Assembly (NCBI RefSeq): GCF_001050155.1
Contig: NZ_LFVY01000009.1
Coordinates: forward strand, 62,001 to 126,000
DNA from: Nitratireductor soli
GTDB taxonomy: Bacteria > Pseudomonadota > Alphaproteobacteria > Rhizobiales > Rhizobiaceae
Reading direction: 5' to 3'
Length of the DNA: 64,000 bases
The first letter of the stretch is position 1. Every line of letters starts with the position of its first letter. Below the pieces are notes generated by a model that was not told the origin of the DNA, made no database searches, and saw nothing but the letters and a program-made list of their open reading frames with translations. Of the stretch, positions 18,992-29,470 are shown one piece after another. The position numbers were made by a program, and so were the translations under genes.

Positions 18992-19042
18992 CGGTCAGAA
19001 TACCTATGTTTTCGTCACTGACCAGCATGCAACGGTCAGAAT
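18992..19042. repeat. Direct repeat in the Tim44-fxsA intergenic region
   Basis: CGGTCAGAAT occurs twice in the same orientation (18992-19001 and 19033-19042), 41 bp apart, in the comparatively AT-rich divergent promoter region of 18867-19076. It could be a pair of regulator half-sites. Confidence 0.3.
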
Positions 19043-19076
19043 CTCTCGCAAAACCGATCAACAAGGCTAATGCTTC

Positions 19077-19583
19077 GTGCGATTCTCCATCGTCCCCTTC
19101 CTTCTCCTGGCAATCCCGCTCGCCGAGATTGCCACATTCGTCATGGTCGGCAGCCAGATCGGCGTCTTTCCGACGCTCGGCCTTGTGCTCGCAACGGCAA
19201 TCGCCGGCTCGATCCTGCTGCGCATCCAGGGTTTTGGCGTCGTCCGGCGTATCCAGGAAACGATGAACCAGGGTGGTACGCCCGGTCGCGATCTGGTGCA
19301 TGGGGTGATGATTCTCGTCGCCGGCGTTCTGCTGCTCACGCCCGGCTTCATCACCGACACGCTGGGTTTTCTGCTTTTCGTGCCCGCCGTGCGCGATGCC
19401 GGCTGGTCGTTCCTGCGCAAACGGGTGGTGGTCATGGGCATGCCGGGCGGCCCTGCGGGTTCCGGTCACGACCCCGCGCGGGGTCCGCGCGACAACGGGC
19501 CGCGGACCATCGATCTGTCGAGCGACGACTATAACGAGACCGAAGCGAAAAAATCCCCGTGGCGGCGACCGGGGCAGGAATAG
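19077..19583 (+). CDS. fxsA: FxsA family membrane protein
   Basis: A 168-residue inner-membrane protein. The N-terminal FxsA domain has hydrophobic segments at about residues 2-22, 28-45 and 75-100, with the signature LRIQGFGVVRRIQE and LLLTPGFITDTLGFLL. It has a polar tail. In E. coli FxsA alleviates F-plasmid exclusion of phage T7; the cellular role is unknown. A GTG start at 19077 is used, with AAGG upstream. It lies directly before secB, as in other rhizobia. Confidence 0.9.
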   Translation: MRFSIVPFLLLAIPLAEIATFVMVGSQIGVFPTLGLVLATAIAGSILLRIQGFGVVRRIQETMNQGGTPGRDLVHGVMILVAGVLLLTPGFITDTLGFLLFVPAVRDAGWSFLRKRVVVMGMPGGPAGSGHDPARGPRDNGPRTIDLSSDDYNETEAKKSPWRRPGQE

Positions 19584-19630
19584 GCGGCATATCCGCCTCC
19601 TGCTCGCCGCCCGTTTGCCGCCCGGGTTGC

Positions 19631-19659
19631 CTTGTCATGCGGCGGTCCCCATGCTAGCG
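19631..19659 (+). promoter_or_regulatory. Possible promoter upstream of secB
   Basis: CTTGTC and CTAGCG are separated by 17 nt, resembling the alphaproteobacterial housekeeping consensus CTTGAC-N17-CTATAT. The -35 is good and the -10 weak. It lies 58 bp before the secB ATG. Confidence 0.35.
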
Positions 19660-19716
19660 AGCAGGCAACATCAGGGGAGCCGCGCGGCTGCCGAAACAGA
19701 CTGAGGAAGAACACGC

Positions 19717-20226
19717 ATGGCCAAGAAACCAGAAGAAAACGCCGAAGCCGCGAAGGAAGCAACGACCGCCGGCAATGGCGCGCAGCCGTCGCTGAACGTG
19801 CTGACCCAGTATGTCAAGGATCTCTCCTTCGAGAGCCCCGGCGCACCGCAGTCGCTGCGTGGCCGCTCGGAAGCGCCGGCCATCAACATCAATGTCAACG
19901 TCAATGCCAACCCGATGGGTGAAAACGACTACGACGTGGTGCTGACGCTGAACGCCAAGGCGGAAGCCGAGAAGACCGTCCTGTTCAACGTCGAGCTGGT
20001 CTATGGCGGCGTCTTCCGCATCGCAGGTTTCCCGCAGGAGCACATGCTGCCGGTGCTGTTCATCGAATGCCCACGGCTTCTGTTCCCGTTCGCCCGCCAG
20101 GTGATTGCCGAGGCGACGCGCGCCGGCGGTTTCCCGCCACTGATGATCGATCCGATCGATTTCGCCCGCATGTTCCAGCAGCGCGTCGCCGAGGAACAGG
20201 CCAAGAGCAAGGTCATGGCTTCCTGA
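19717..20226 (+). CDS. secB: Protein-export chaperone SecB
   Basis: A 169-residue tetrameric cytoplasmic chaperone that holds pre-secretory proteins unfolded and delivers them to SecA. The conserved core includes [11 protein letters not shown], the strand [10 protein letters not shown], the loop [11 protein letters not shown] and the SecA-binding/structural motif [11 protein letters not shown]. The C-terminal helix contains [20 protein letters not shown] lies upstream of the ATG. It is convergent with dnaQ. Confidence 0.97.
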   Translation: MAKKPEENAEAAKEATTAGNGAQPSLNVLTQYVKDLSFESPGAPQSLRGRSEAPAININVNVNANPMGENDYDVVLTLNAKAEAEKTVLFNVELVYGGVFRIAGFPQEHMLPVLFIECPRLLFPFARQVIAEATRAGGFPPLMIDPIDFARMFQQRVAEEQAKSKVMAS

Positions 20227-20272
20227 CCATGATTTTCGTGCCGGTGGCCCTGTCCGCCCGGCTTCAGACCGC

Positions 20273-20974
20273 TCAGGCGCGCAGCGTGCGCCAGAGCGCC
20301 TTTTCTCCCAGCTTTTCCACCAGGGCTTCATGGGCGGCGCGTTCGGCGTCGCTTATCCTTGGTGCAAGCGGCACGGGACGCTGGGCGATGCTGACCGCTT
20401 CACCCGCCTGGTTGCCATTCTCCTGCGTTGCGCCGGCGACTGTTTCCAGCCCGAGTGCCGCCTGCTTGCCGCCGATCAGCTCGATATAGACCTCGGCCAG
20501 AAGTTCGGCATCGAGAAGCGCGCCATGCTTGGTGCGGCGGCTGTTGTCGATGCCATAGCGGCGGCACAGCGCATCGAGTGAATTCGGCCCCATGGGATGC
20601 TTGCGGCGGGCGATCGCCAACGTGTCGACGACGCGGCCCGGATCGACCGGCAATTGCCCCAGGCGGTCGAACTCGGCATTGATGAAGCCCATGTCGAAAC
20701 TGGCATTGTGTGCGACGAGCTTGGCACCGTCGATGAATTCCATGAACTCCTCGAGGATCGCGCCGAAGATCGGCTTGTCGGCCAGATCCGCATCGCTGAT
20801 GCCATGCACGGCCAGCGCCTCCGGATGGACCGAGCGGCCTTGCGCGTTGATGTAGCGATGCAGCGAGCGGCCGGTGGGAAAGCGGTTGACCAGCTCAACG
20901 CAGCCGAGTTCGATCACCCGGTCGAGGCGCGGGTCGAGGCCCGTGGTTTCGGTGTCGAAGATGATTTCCCGCAT
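20273..20974 (-). CDS. dnaQ: DNA polymerase III epsilon subunit (3'-5' proofreading exonuclease)
   Basis: A 233-residue DEDDh exonuclease that proofreads replication in the Pol III core. ExoI is at the N-terminus (FDTETTGLD, Asp7 and Glu9), ExoII is in HNASFDMGFIN, and ExoIII has the downstream H/D pair near RTKHGALLDAELL. The C-terminal tail for binding the alpha subunit is present. It is the last gene of the leftward group dnaQ-coaE-aroE-maf that leads away from the putative oriC, a hallmark of alphaproteobacterial origins. Confidence 0.96.
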   Translation of the reverse strand: MREIIFDTETTGLDPRLDRVIELGCVELVNRFPTGRSLHRYINAQGRSVHPEALAVHGISDADLADKPIFGAILEEFMEFIDGAKLVAHNASFDMGFINAEFDRLGQLPVDPGRVVDTLAIARRKHPMGPNSLDALCRRYGIDNSRRTKHGALLDAELLAEVYIELIGGKQAALGLETVAGATQENGNQAGEAVSIAQRPVPLAPRISDAERAAHEALVEKLGEKALWRTLRA

Positions 20975-21047
20975 TGATCCGCTCCAAATCGTGCCAGCAC
21001 AGCCTCAGCCAACATGCGCGCCGACACCCCGCCAGGCAAGGAAGCTG

Positions 21048-21647
21048 TCAGCCGCGACCACTTTCGCCTGGGGAAAGCTCGGCGATGATCGCCCTGACGG
21101 CGGCGCGCGCCGGCTCCATGCCGCGGCCCGTGTCGATGATGAAGTCGGCGCGGCGGCGCTTTTCGGCGTCGGGCACCTGGCGCGCCAGGATCGCGGCGAA
21201 TTTTTCCTCGGTCATGCCGGGGCGGCGCAACACGCGGGCGCGCTGTTCCTCGGCCGGCGCGGTGACGACGACGACCTTGTCGACGCGGTCCTTCCCCCCG
21301 GTCTCGAACAGGAGCGGGATGTCGAGAAGGACCAGTCGCGAGCCTCGCGCCCGGTTCTCGGCGACGAAATCGTCGGCATTCTTGCGCACCAGCGGATGGA
21401 CGATGGCTTCCAGCGCCTTCAGCGCTTCCGGGTCGCCGAGAACCGCCTGCGCCAGCCGGCCGCGATCAACGGCGCCATCGACCACCACGCCTGGAAAGCG
21501 GGCCTCGATGAGAGGAGCTGCGGCCCCCTTGTAGAGGCGGTGCACGGCGGCGTCGGAATCGTGCACGGGAACGCCTTCGTCGGCGAACATCTTTGCCGTG
21601 GTCGATTTGCCCATGCCGATGGACCCGGTCAGGCCAAGGATGATCAT
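21048..21647 (-). CDS. coaE: Dephospho-CoA kinase
   Basis: A 199-residue P-loop kinase for the last step of coenzyme A synthesis (phosphorylation of the 3'-hydroxyl of dephospho-CoA). The P-loop [12 protein letters not shown] is at residues 5-16, followed by [10 protein letters not shown] and the lid region [13 protein letters not shown]. The ATG overlaps the aroE stop (ATGA at 21644-21647). Confidence 0.97.
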   Translation of the reverse strand: MIILGLTGSIGMGKSTTAKMFADEGVPVHDSDAAVHRLYKGAAAPLIEARFPGVVVDGAVDRGRLAQAVLGDPEALKALEAIVHPLVRKNADDFVAENRARGSRLVLLDIPLLFETGGKDRVDKVVVVTAPAEEQRARVLRRPGMTEEKFAAILARQVPDAEKRRRADFIIDTGRGMEPARAAVRAIIAELSPGESGRG

Positions 21648-22495
21648 GCGGTTGGCTCCAGATCGGCGAGCACATGTTTGCGCAGGGCTTCGGTGACGGC
21701 CGGGCGGACACCGAACCAGCGCTCGAAACCGGGCACCGCCTGGTGCAGCAGCATGCCCAGCCCATCGACCGTTGCCAGGCCGCGCGCCTCGGCAGCGGCC
21801 AGCAGATCGGTCTTCAGAGGCGCATAGACGATGTCGCTGACGATGGCGTGGTCCGGCAGGGGATCAAGCGCGATCTCCAGCGGTGGCTTGCCGGTCATGC
21901 CGAGCGCGCTCGTGTTGACGAGAAGGTCGGCCGTGCCGAGCAAGGCCGGCAGCGCCTGCCAGCCGTGGGCGCCGGCGCCGCCGATGAAACGCTGCGCGAG
22001 CTCCGCCGCGCGGTCCAGCGTCCGGTTGACGATGCGGATATCGTCATAGCCGGCTTCCTGGAGCGCGTGGACGATCGCCCGTGCCGCGCCGCCGGCGCCG
22101 AGCACCACCGCCACCGTGCCGTCCCGCCAGGCCGGCGCCGTCGCATCCAGATGCGCGGCATAGCCGTAGGCATCCGTGTTGCCGCCGCAGAGCATCGGAC
22201 CTTCGAACCACAGCGTGTTGACCGCGCCGATCATCTGGGCGGCCTTGTCGTGCTTATCGACCAGGCGAAAGGCCGCTTCCTTGTGCGGCAGGGTGACGTT
22301 GCCGCCGGCAAAGCCGGCTTTTTCAAGGCCGCGCAGGAACAGCTCGAAGTCGAGCGGCGCCACGTCGATCCGCTCGTAGCTGCCGGCGATACCGTGCACC
22401 GCCAGCCAATGACCATGGATCAGCGGCGAGCGCGAATGGGCGATGGGATGCCCGCAGACAAATGCGCGTGGGCCGGATGCGCGCGCCTCAGCCAT
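21644..22495 (-). CDS. aroE: Shikimate dehydrogenase
   Basis: A 283-residue NADP-dependent enzyme that reduces 3-dehydroshikimate to shikimate in aromatic amino acid synthesis. The substrate-site motif is [12 protein letters not shown], the catalytic Lys is in [11 protein letters not shown], and the nucleotide-binding glycine loop is [13 protein letters not shown], followed by NRTLDRA. The ATG at 22495 overlaps the end of maf by 8 bp; the much longer upstream reading is antisense-type sequence within maf and was not used. Confidence 0.96.
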   Translation of the reverse strand: MAEARASGPRAFVCGHPIAHSRSPLIHGHWLAVHGIAGSYERIDVAPLDFELFLRGLEKAGFAGGNVTLPHKEAAFRLVDKHDKAAQMIGAVNTLWFEGPMLCGGNTDAYGYAAHLDATAPAWRDGTVAVVLGAGGAARAIVHALQEAGYDDIRIVNRTLDRAAELAQRFIGGAGAHGWQALPALLGTADLLVNTSALGMTGKPPLEIALDPLPDHAIVSDIVYAPLKTDLLAAAEARGLATVDGLGMLLHQAVPGFERWFGVRPAVTEALRKHVLADLEPTA

Positions 22496-23093
22496 CAATG
22501 GCCTCCAGAGCGCGCAGTTCGGCAAGCAGCGGCAGGAGCGGCAGACCGACAATGGTGAAATTGTCGCCGTCGATCTTTTCGAAAAGCTGGATTCCCTCGC
22601 CCTCGATCTGATACGTGCCGACGCTGCCCAGCGCCTTCTCGCCGACACGCGCCAGATGACGGCCGACAAAGCCCGGATCGAGCTTGCGCATGGTCAGCCG
22701 GGCGATGCCCACATGGCGCCATATCGCCGCGCCGTTGCGGGCCAGCACCACGGCGCTGTTGAGCTGGTGGGTGCGGCCGGACAGTTTCAGCAGATGACGG
22801 CGCGCGGCCTCCATGTCGGCCGGTTTGTGGAACACCTCGTCGCCCAGCGACAAGGTCTGGTCGGCGCCGATCACCAGCGCATCGGCAAACCGCTCGGAAA
22901 CCTCGACTGCCTTGGCCTCGGCCAGAACCTGCGCCACGGCTTCGGGATCGGCATGGCTGCCTTCAAGGGTTTCCTCGACGGCACGCTCGTCGATGGAAGA
23001 CCGTTCGACGCGGAACCGGAGGCCGGCGTTTTCCAGCAACATCCGGCGGAAAGGGCTGCCAGAGGCGAGGATGATCTGCGGCGTATCGGACAT
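22488..23093 (-). CDS. maf: Maf-like nucleotide pyrophosphatase
   Basis: A 201-residue Maf/Ham1-fold hydrolase of non-canonical nucleoside triphosphates. It opens with [17 protein letters not shown], the family signature, and continues with [12 protein letters not shown] and the late [27 protein letters not shown] lies a few bases before the ATG at 23093, which decides against an in-frame start at 23126. It sits between ppsR and aroE in the conserved block beside the origin. Confidence 0.93.
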   Translation of the reverse strand: MSDTPQIILASGSPFRRMLLENAGLRFRVERSSIDERAVEETLEGSHADPEAVAQVLAEAKAVEVSERFADALVIGADQTLSLGDEVFHKPADMEAARRHLLKLSGRTHQLNSAVVLARNGAAIWRHVGIARLTMRKLDPGFVGRHLARVGEKALGSVGTYQIEGEGIQLFEKIDGDNFTIVGLPLLPLLAELRALEAIDG

Positions 23094-23094
23094 G

Positions 23095-23931
23095 TCAGGC
23101 CTCCCTGTTTTCACGCGATTTCGCATGCAGCGCCAGGATGGCGGCTGCCGTCTCCTCGATCGAGCGGCGTGTCACGTCGATCACCGGCCAGCCATGCCGG
23201 GCGCAGATCTGCCGCGCATAGGCGATTTCACGGGCGATGGTGCCACGGTCCGTATAGGGATTGAAGTCGTCCTCGTTGACCGTGCCGAGAATGCGGTTCT
23301 GGCGAATCTGCGAAATGCGTTCCGCCGAGGCAACGAGACCGACGATGAGCGGCTTCTTCGCCAAGGCCAGGTCTTCCGGCAACACCATGTCGAGAACGAT
23401 CGGCACATTGGCCGTCTTCACGCCGCGATTGGCCAGGTAGATGCTGGTCGGCGTCTTGGAGGTGCGTGAAATGCCGACGAGGATGATATCGGCTTCCTCC
23501 ATGTCGAGCGGCAGTTGGCCGTCATCATGCTCCATGGTGAAGTTGAGCGCCTCGATGCGGCGAAAATACTGCGCGTCGAGGACGTGCTGCGCACCGACCC
23601 GGCGGCCGGCGGGTGTTCCCAGATAGGATTGAAACACCATCAGCACCGGTTCAAGCACCGAAACGCAGGGCAGGCCGAGCGCGGCGCAGCTTTCATCGAC
23701 CCGGCGGGCCAGCTTCTGATCGACCACCGTGTAGAGCACGATGCCGGGCTCTTCCTCGATTTCCTCGAGCACCCGGGCGAGCTGTTTCTCGTTTCGAATC
23801 AGCGGGTAGATATGCTCGATGGCGCGTGCATCCTTGTATTGCGCGGCGGCGGCGCGGCCGGCGGCCAGCAGCGTCTCGCCGGTCGCATCAGAAATCATGT
23901 GAAGATGGAAGAAGCGTTGCGATTGCTGCAC
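23095..23931 (-). CDS. ppsR: Pyruvate phosphate dikinase regulatory protein (DUF299)
   Basis: A 278-residue bifunctional kinase/phosphorylase of the PDRP family that switches pyruvate phosphate dikinase (or PEP synthase) off and on by phosphorylating a threonine near its catalytic histidine. Family motifs visible are [13 protein letters not shown] at the N-terminus and the P-loop-like [18 protein letters not shown]. Which dikinase it regulates cannot be told from this window. It is the first leftward gene beside the putative oriC and starts at its left boundary. Confidence 0.93.
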   Translation of the reverse strand: MQQSQRFFHLHMISDATGETLLAAGRAAAAQYKDARAIEHIYPLIRNEKQLARVLEEIEEEPGIVLYTVVDQKLARRVDESCAALGLPCVSVLEPVLMVFQSYLGTPAGRRVGAQHVLDAQYFRRIEALNFTMEHDDGQLPLDMEEADIILVGISRTSKTPTSIYLANRGVKTANVPIVLDMVLPEDLALAKKPLIVGLVASAERISQIRQNRILGTVNEDDFNPYTDRGTIAREIAYARQICARHGWPVIDVTRRSIEETAAAILALHAKSRENREA

Positions 23932-24329
23932 GGATTTCTACCTGCCCATGTGGATGGCTGTTGATAACGCCCGGCGCGGCGCTTGGCGAGGCTCGACCGT
24001 TTGAAAACTCGACGATTCATCCACAACAAGGGGTGCTGTGAAATGCGCATCGGCGGTGTGGAGAACTACAGGCGATGCAAATATGGCCCTGCGCCATCCA
24101 CTGCGGCTTCAAAGGACAGGATCACGCAAGCCACTGATCAGGCTATCGGAATCCCGGCAATCCCCGATGTTTTCAAGATGGGTATATCCGGCGGGCGCGG
24201 CAATTCGACCAGCGAGATGCGGCGGCTTTCCGTGGACAGAATTGAATCCACGTTACAAACAGACTCATAGAATCAGAAGATTCCTAATAAAGAATTATCT
24301 TTTTGACTCCTGACTGTGGAGCGGGCCTG
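23932..24329. other. Putative chromosomal origin of replication (oriC)
   Basis: 398 bp without a gene between divergent ppsR and hemE. DnaA-box-like 9-mers against TTATCCACA: TTATCAACA (complement of 23959-23967), CCATCCACA (complement of 23949-23957), TCATCCACA (24017-24025) and TTCTCCACA (complement of 24057-24065). Seven GANTC methylation sites occur, five of them in 24244-24309. The right end (about 24241-24312) is AT-rich and could be the unwinding element. Origins next to hemE are established in Caulobacter and Sinorhizobium meliloti. Most neighbouring genes run away from this region on both sides. Confidence 0.82.
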
Positions 24330-25355
24330 ATGGGGCAACGAAGAATCCTCGACGTGCTGAGAGGCGAGACTGTGTTCCCGCCGCCCGTATGGATGATGCG
24401 GCAGGCAGGACGCTATCTGCCGGAATACAGGGAAACGAGGAAGCAGGCGGGGAGCTTTCTCGATCTTTGCTACAACCCCGATCTGGCGGTCGAGGTAACG
24501 CTGCAGCCGATCAGGCGCTTCGGGTTCGATGCATCGATCCTGTTTTCCGATATTCTCGTCGTGCCGCATGCGCTTGGCCGCGACCTGCGTTTCGAGGAAG
24601 GCCGGGGGCCACTGATGACGCCGATCGATGCGGCGGGCATCGCCAAGCTCGACGATGCCGGTGTTCGGGATCATCTGGCGCCGGTCTACGAGACGGTGCG
24701 GCGTCTGCGGAAGGCGCTTCCGGAAGAGACAACCCTGCTCGGCTTCTGCGGGGCGCCATGGACGGTGGCGACCTACATGATCGCCGGGCATGGAACGCCG
24801 GACCAAGCGCCGGCACGGCTTTTCGCCCATCGGCAGCCGGAGGCCTTTGCCGCGCTGATCGACCTTCTGGCCGATTGCTCGGCCGACCATCTGGTGCGCC
24901 AGATCGATGCGGGCGCCGATGCGGTGCAGATCTTCGATTCGTGGGCCGGGGTTCTGGACGAGCTTTCCTTCGAACGCTGGTGCGTCGAGCCGGTGGCGCG
25001 GATGGTGGCGCGGGTGCGCGAGAAACACCCCGGCGTGCCGATCATCGGCTTTCCGAAGGGCGCAGGCGCGCTTTATGCGGGGTATCGCCGGCAGACCGGC
25101 GTGACGGCGCTCGGGCTCGACTGGACGGTGTCGATGGGTACGGCACGGCGCCTGCAGGCCGAGGGCGCGGTGCAGGGCAATCTGGACCCGCTTCGGCTGG
25201 TGGCGGGCGGGGACGCGCTCCTGGAAGGCGTGGACGCCATTGTCGCGGCGCTGAAGGACGGCCCCTTCGTGTTCAATCTGGGCCACGGGATCACGCCGGA
25301 CACACCGGTCGCCCATGTGGAAGCAATGCTCAAACGGGTCAGGGAGGCCGGATGA
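24330..25355 (+). CDS. hemE: Uroporphyrinogen decarboxylase
   Basis: A 341-residue TIM-barrel enzyme that decarboxylates uroporphyrinogen III to coproporphyrinogen III in haem synthesis. The N-terminal signature is [16 protein letters not shown], with [12 protein letters not shown] and the later [12 protein letters not shown]. The ATG at 24330 with GGAG upstream is chosen; a TTG at 24303 would extend the protein into the putative origin. The stop overlaps the hemJ start, so both haem genes are coupled. Its position beside oriC is conserved in alphaproteobacteria. Confidence 0.96.
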   Translation: MGQRRILDVLRGETVFPPPVWMMRQAGRYLPEYRETRKQAGSFLDLCYNPDLAVEVTLQPIRRFGFDASILFSDILVVPHALGRDLRFEEGRGPLMTPIDAAGIAKLDDAGVRDHLAPVYETVRRLRKALPEETTLLGFCGAPWTVATYMIAGHGTPDQAPARLFAHRQPEAFAALIDLLADCSADHLVRQIDAGADAVQIFDSWAGVLDELSFERWCVEPVARMVARVREKHPGVPIIGFPKGAGALYAGYRRQTGVTALGLDWTVSMGTARRLQAEGAVQGNLDPLRLVAGGDALLEGVDAIVAALKDGPFVFNLGHGITPDTPVAHVEAMLKRVREAG

Positions 25356-25888
25356 TGGCGACAGGGCAGGATACGGGCGGGAAGAAGGCCGCGCTCAGGG
25401 CCGCCGTTGCGCTGGCCATCTTTGCCGCTTTGGCGGCGTTGCTGTTCTTTTTCGATCCGGACGGGTTCTATCTCTGGGCGAAAGCGATCCATGTGATCGC
25501 CGTCATCTCATGGATGGCCGGCATGCTCTATCTGCCGCGCCTGTTCGTCTACCACGCGGAAGCCGAGCCCGGTTCGCCGCAGTCGGAGACCTTCAAGGTG
25601 ATGGAGGGCCGGCTTTTGCGGCTGATCATCAATCCGGCCATGATGGTGACCTGGGTGCTCGGCCTATGGCTGGCCTGGAAGGGATTCGGCTTTCATGGCG
25701 GCTGGCTGCATGCGAAAATCGCGCTCGTCGTCGCCATGTCCGGCGTTCATGGCTACTTCTCGGGCGCCGTTCGCCGTTTTGCAGCGGACGCCAACACCAA
25801 GCCGGCGCGTCATTGGCGTATAATGAACGAGGTGCCGACGGTGCTGATGGTTCTCATCGTCATCCTTGTTATCGTCAAGCCCTTCTGA
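25352..25888 (+). CDS. hemJ: Protoporphyrinogen oxidase HemJ
   Basis: A 178-residue integral membrane protein of the HemJ (UPF0093) family, which oxidises protoporphyrinogen IX in bacteria lacking HemG/HemY. It has four or five predicted helices. The conserved histidine of the first core helix is about residue 47 ([20 protein letters not shown]), and the following RLFVYH and NPAMMVTW motifs are typical. The start is taken at 25352, overlapping the hemE stop (ATGA), with GGGAGG upstream; an ATG at 25355 is equally in frame. Confidence 0.93.
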   Translation: MMATGQDTGGKKAALRAAVALAIFAALAALLFFFDPDGFYLWAKAIHVIAVISWMAGMLYLPRLFVYHAEAEPGSPQSETFKVMEGRLLRLIINPAMMVTWVLGLWLAWKGFGFHGGWLHAKIALVVAMSGVHGYFSGAVRRFAADANTKPARHWRIMNEVPTVLMVLIVILVIVKPF

Positions 25889-26076
25889 TACTGGAAGTCA
25901 AAGCCGCCTTGAATACGGAACCGCTGAAGCTATCTTGCCCTTTGGCCGGGACAGCGATAAAAGACGGTTCCTTCCTTTTTGTCCGGTTCCCCGATCTCTC
26001 CCGTTTCGAGTGAAGCCGGCCGGCCCCATATCCGCCGATTCCCCATCATTCCATTGCCTTTTCCAGAGTCCGCCAC

Positions 26077-27342
<1,266 letters not shown>

Positions 27343-27397
27343 TGCGTGGCCCGGCGCGTTAAGCATTGGGTAACCATGTTTTTCGCGCAATCGCGGG

Positions 27398-29437
27398 CTA
27401 TTGGGAACGCAATGTGCGTTCCAGCACAGCCGGATCCGTTATCGGCGGCAGGCATGTCTGGCCCTGGCAAAGATAAGCCGCCGGGCGCGTCGTGTCGATC
27501 ACCACGCCACCCGGCAAGGTTTCCGCCTTGCCGCCCAGCGGAAGAACAGCGTCGAAACGGCGCGGATCGGAATTTCGATTCGCTACCGGAACGAACAGCG
27601 GGCGATCCTCTGGTTCAACCATCACAAGCTTGAGCGGGGATGCAACCAGCGCGGCCGCATAAACGATGCCGGCCTGGCCGTAGAGCTGTGCCGTGGCGCG
27701 GCCGAGGGCTGTCTGAGCGGTATCAGGCAGCATCCGTTCCAGACGGGCCTCGCCGGTCAGCATGGTGACGCCGAGAAGCGCCTCGATGATCTGGCTGGTT
27801 GCCGAGGGAACCGCCTCATCCACATCACCACGGATGCGCATCGGCACGTCGGTGGCGTCCGACGCGGTCAGATAGAAGCCTGTTTGCGCCGCGTCCGCGT
27901 GCCACTTTTCAAGATCGGCCAGCCATCTTTGTGCCTGAAGAAGCAACTCCGCGTCGGGCGTTGCCTGAAACAGAGCAATGGCGGCCGATATCATGGCCGC
28001 GTGATCGCTTGCCAATGCGGGGAAAAGCCGTTTGCCGCCACGTATGCTGTGAGGCAGCCGCCCGTCCGCCATCGATTCGCATACGAAACGATAGGCGGTT
28101 TGCGCCGCTTCGATCCAATCGGCTCGATCCAGCAACCTGCCTGCCGTAGCAATCGCGGCTATCGTCATGCCGTTCCAGTCGACCAGAACCTTGTCGTCGC
28201 GGCCGGGCTGCGGGCGCAGATTCCGCGCGACGAGCAGCTTGTCGAGCAGAACTCGCATGCGGGCTTCGGTTTCCGCATCGATGAATACCGGACGGTTCAG
28301 GCGGTGCAGGATCGGATCCCCGTGCCAGTCGGCGGGCTTGGTGATATCAAACACGCTCAGGAAGGCGGCGGTGTCGTCGCCGAGTATGGTGGACAATTCG
28401 CCATGCGACCACAGGTAGGATTTCCCCTCCTCGCCTTCACTGTCCGCATCGAGGCTGGAGGCGAATGCGCCGCCATCGACGCGCATGTCGCGCAACAGCC
28501 ATGCGACGGTTTCTTCGATTCGGATGCGGAACAATTCATCCCGGGTGTACCCATAGGCCCAGCACATCTGCTGCAGCAATTGGGCATTGTCGTACAACAT
28601 CTTCTCGAAATGCGGCACGAGCCAGCGATCGTCCGTGGCGTAGCGGGCAAGACCGCCGCCGACATGGTCGTATATGCCGCCGGACAGCATATGCCGAAGG
28701 CTGTCGACAACCGCGTCCAGATGCGCCCGATCGCCACTTTGCAGACCGTTCAGCCAAAGTGCCTTCGTGAACGGTGCGTTGGGAAACTTCGGCGCGCCGC
28801 GCAGTCCACCGGAGACCGGATCGATCATGCCATGGATGCGCGCCGCGAGATCGTTCAGCGCATCGCCGGGTTCGCCCGCTTTGCCGGGCGGTGGGGCCAG
28901 GCGCGCCTGGACATGGGCTTTCAGGTCGCCCGCGCTCTTTGTCAGCTCGGCACGCTTATCCCGCCAGGCGGCATGGACCGCCTCGAGAACCTGGATGAAG
29001 CCAGGCCGGCCAAAGCGCGGCTCCGGGGGAAAATAGGTTCCGCCCCAGAATGGGCTGCCATCCGGGCTCAAGAACATGGTCAGCGGCCAGCCGCCTTGCT
29101 CGCCGGTGGCCGCCAGCGCCGCCATATAGATCTGGTCGATCTCGGGGCGTTCCTCCCGATCGACCTTGATATTGATGAAAAGTCGGTTCATGACGGCGGC
29201 GACCGCGTCGTTCTCGAAGGATTCATGGGCCATGACGTGGCACCAATGGCAGGCGGCATAGCCGACGGAAAGCAGTATCGGGCGGTCGAGCGTCTGCGCT
29301 TCAGCCAGGGCAGCGGGAGACCAGGCCCGCCAATGCACGGGATTGTCCCTGTGTTGCAGCAGGTAGGGACTGGTTTCATCGGCGAGAAGGTTCTTGGCGG
29401 GCAGCACGCAGGGGCCTCGTAACATATGTTCGGTCAT
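27398..29437 (-). CDS. Thioredoxin-domain DUF255 protein (YyaL/spermatogenesis-associated protein 20 family)
   Basis: A protein of about 679 residues. The N-terminal thioredoxin-like domain has the CHWC pair (Cys63, Cys66 in GYAACHWCHVM) and the family signature NPVHWRAWSPAALAEA. It is followed by an alpha/alpha-barrel region resembling glycoside-hydrolase or epimerase toroids (GGIYDHVGGGLARYATD, WLVPHFEKMLYDN). Function is unknown. The ATG at 29437 is preferred, with one at 29425 also possible. The frame stays open further upstream, antisense to mnmE, but only this part matches the family. It is divergent from mnmE with about 33 bp between starts. Confidence 0.88.
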   Translation of the reverse strand: MTEHMLRGPCVLPAKNLLADETSPYLLQHRDNPVHWRAWSPAALAEAQTLDRPILLSVGYAACHWCHVMAHESFENDAVAAVMNRLFINIKVDREERPEIDQIYMAALAATGEQGGWPLTMFLSPDGSPFWGGTYFPPEPRFGRPGFIQVLEAVHAAWRDKRAELTKSAGDLKAHVQARLAPPPGKAGEPGDALNDLAARIHGMIDPVSGGLRGAPKFPNAPFTKALWLNGLQSGDRAHLDAVVDSLRHMLSGGIYDHVGGGLARYATDDRWLVPHFEKMLYDNAQLLQQMCWAYGYTRDELFRIRIEETVAWLLRDMRVDGGAFASSLDADSEGEEGKSYLWSHGELSTILGDDTAAFLSVFDITKPADWHGDPILHRLNRPVFIDAETEARMRVLLDKLLVARNLRPQPGRDDKVLVDWNGMTIAAIATAGRLLDRADWIEAAQTAYRFVCESMADGRLPHSIRGGKRLFPALASDHAAMISAAIALFQATPDAELLLQAQRWLADLEKWHADAAQTGFYLTASDATDVPMRIRGDVDEAVPSATSQIIEALLGVTMLTGEARLERMLPDTAQTALGRATAQLYGQAGIVYAAALVASPLKLVMVEPEDRPLFVPVANRNSDPRRFDAVLPLGGKAETLPGGVVIDTTRPAAYLCQGQTCLPPITDPAVLERTLRSQ

Positions 29438-29470
29438 ACGGATCACGACCGGGACGGTAGGGTGCTTTTG

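Noticed and set aside
22496-22669. N-terminal extension of aroE
   Set aside because: The extra 58 residues lie within maf on the same strand in another frame and lack similarity to shikimate dehydrogenase.
24389-25351. Rightward open frame running through hemE into hemJ as one 499-residue protein
   Set aside because: The upstream part is an out-of-frame shadow of hemE with no family match; HemJ begins at the ATGA overlap.
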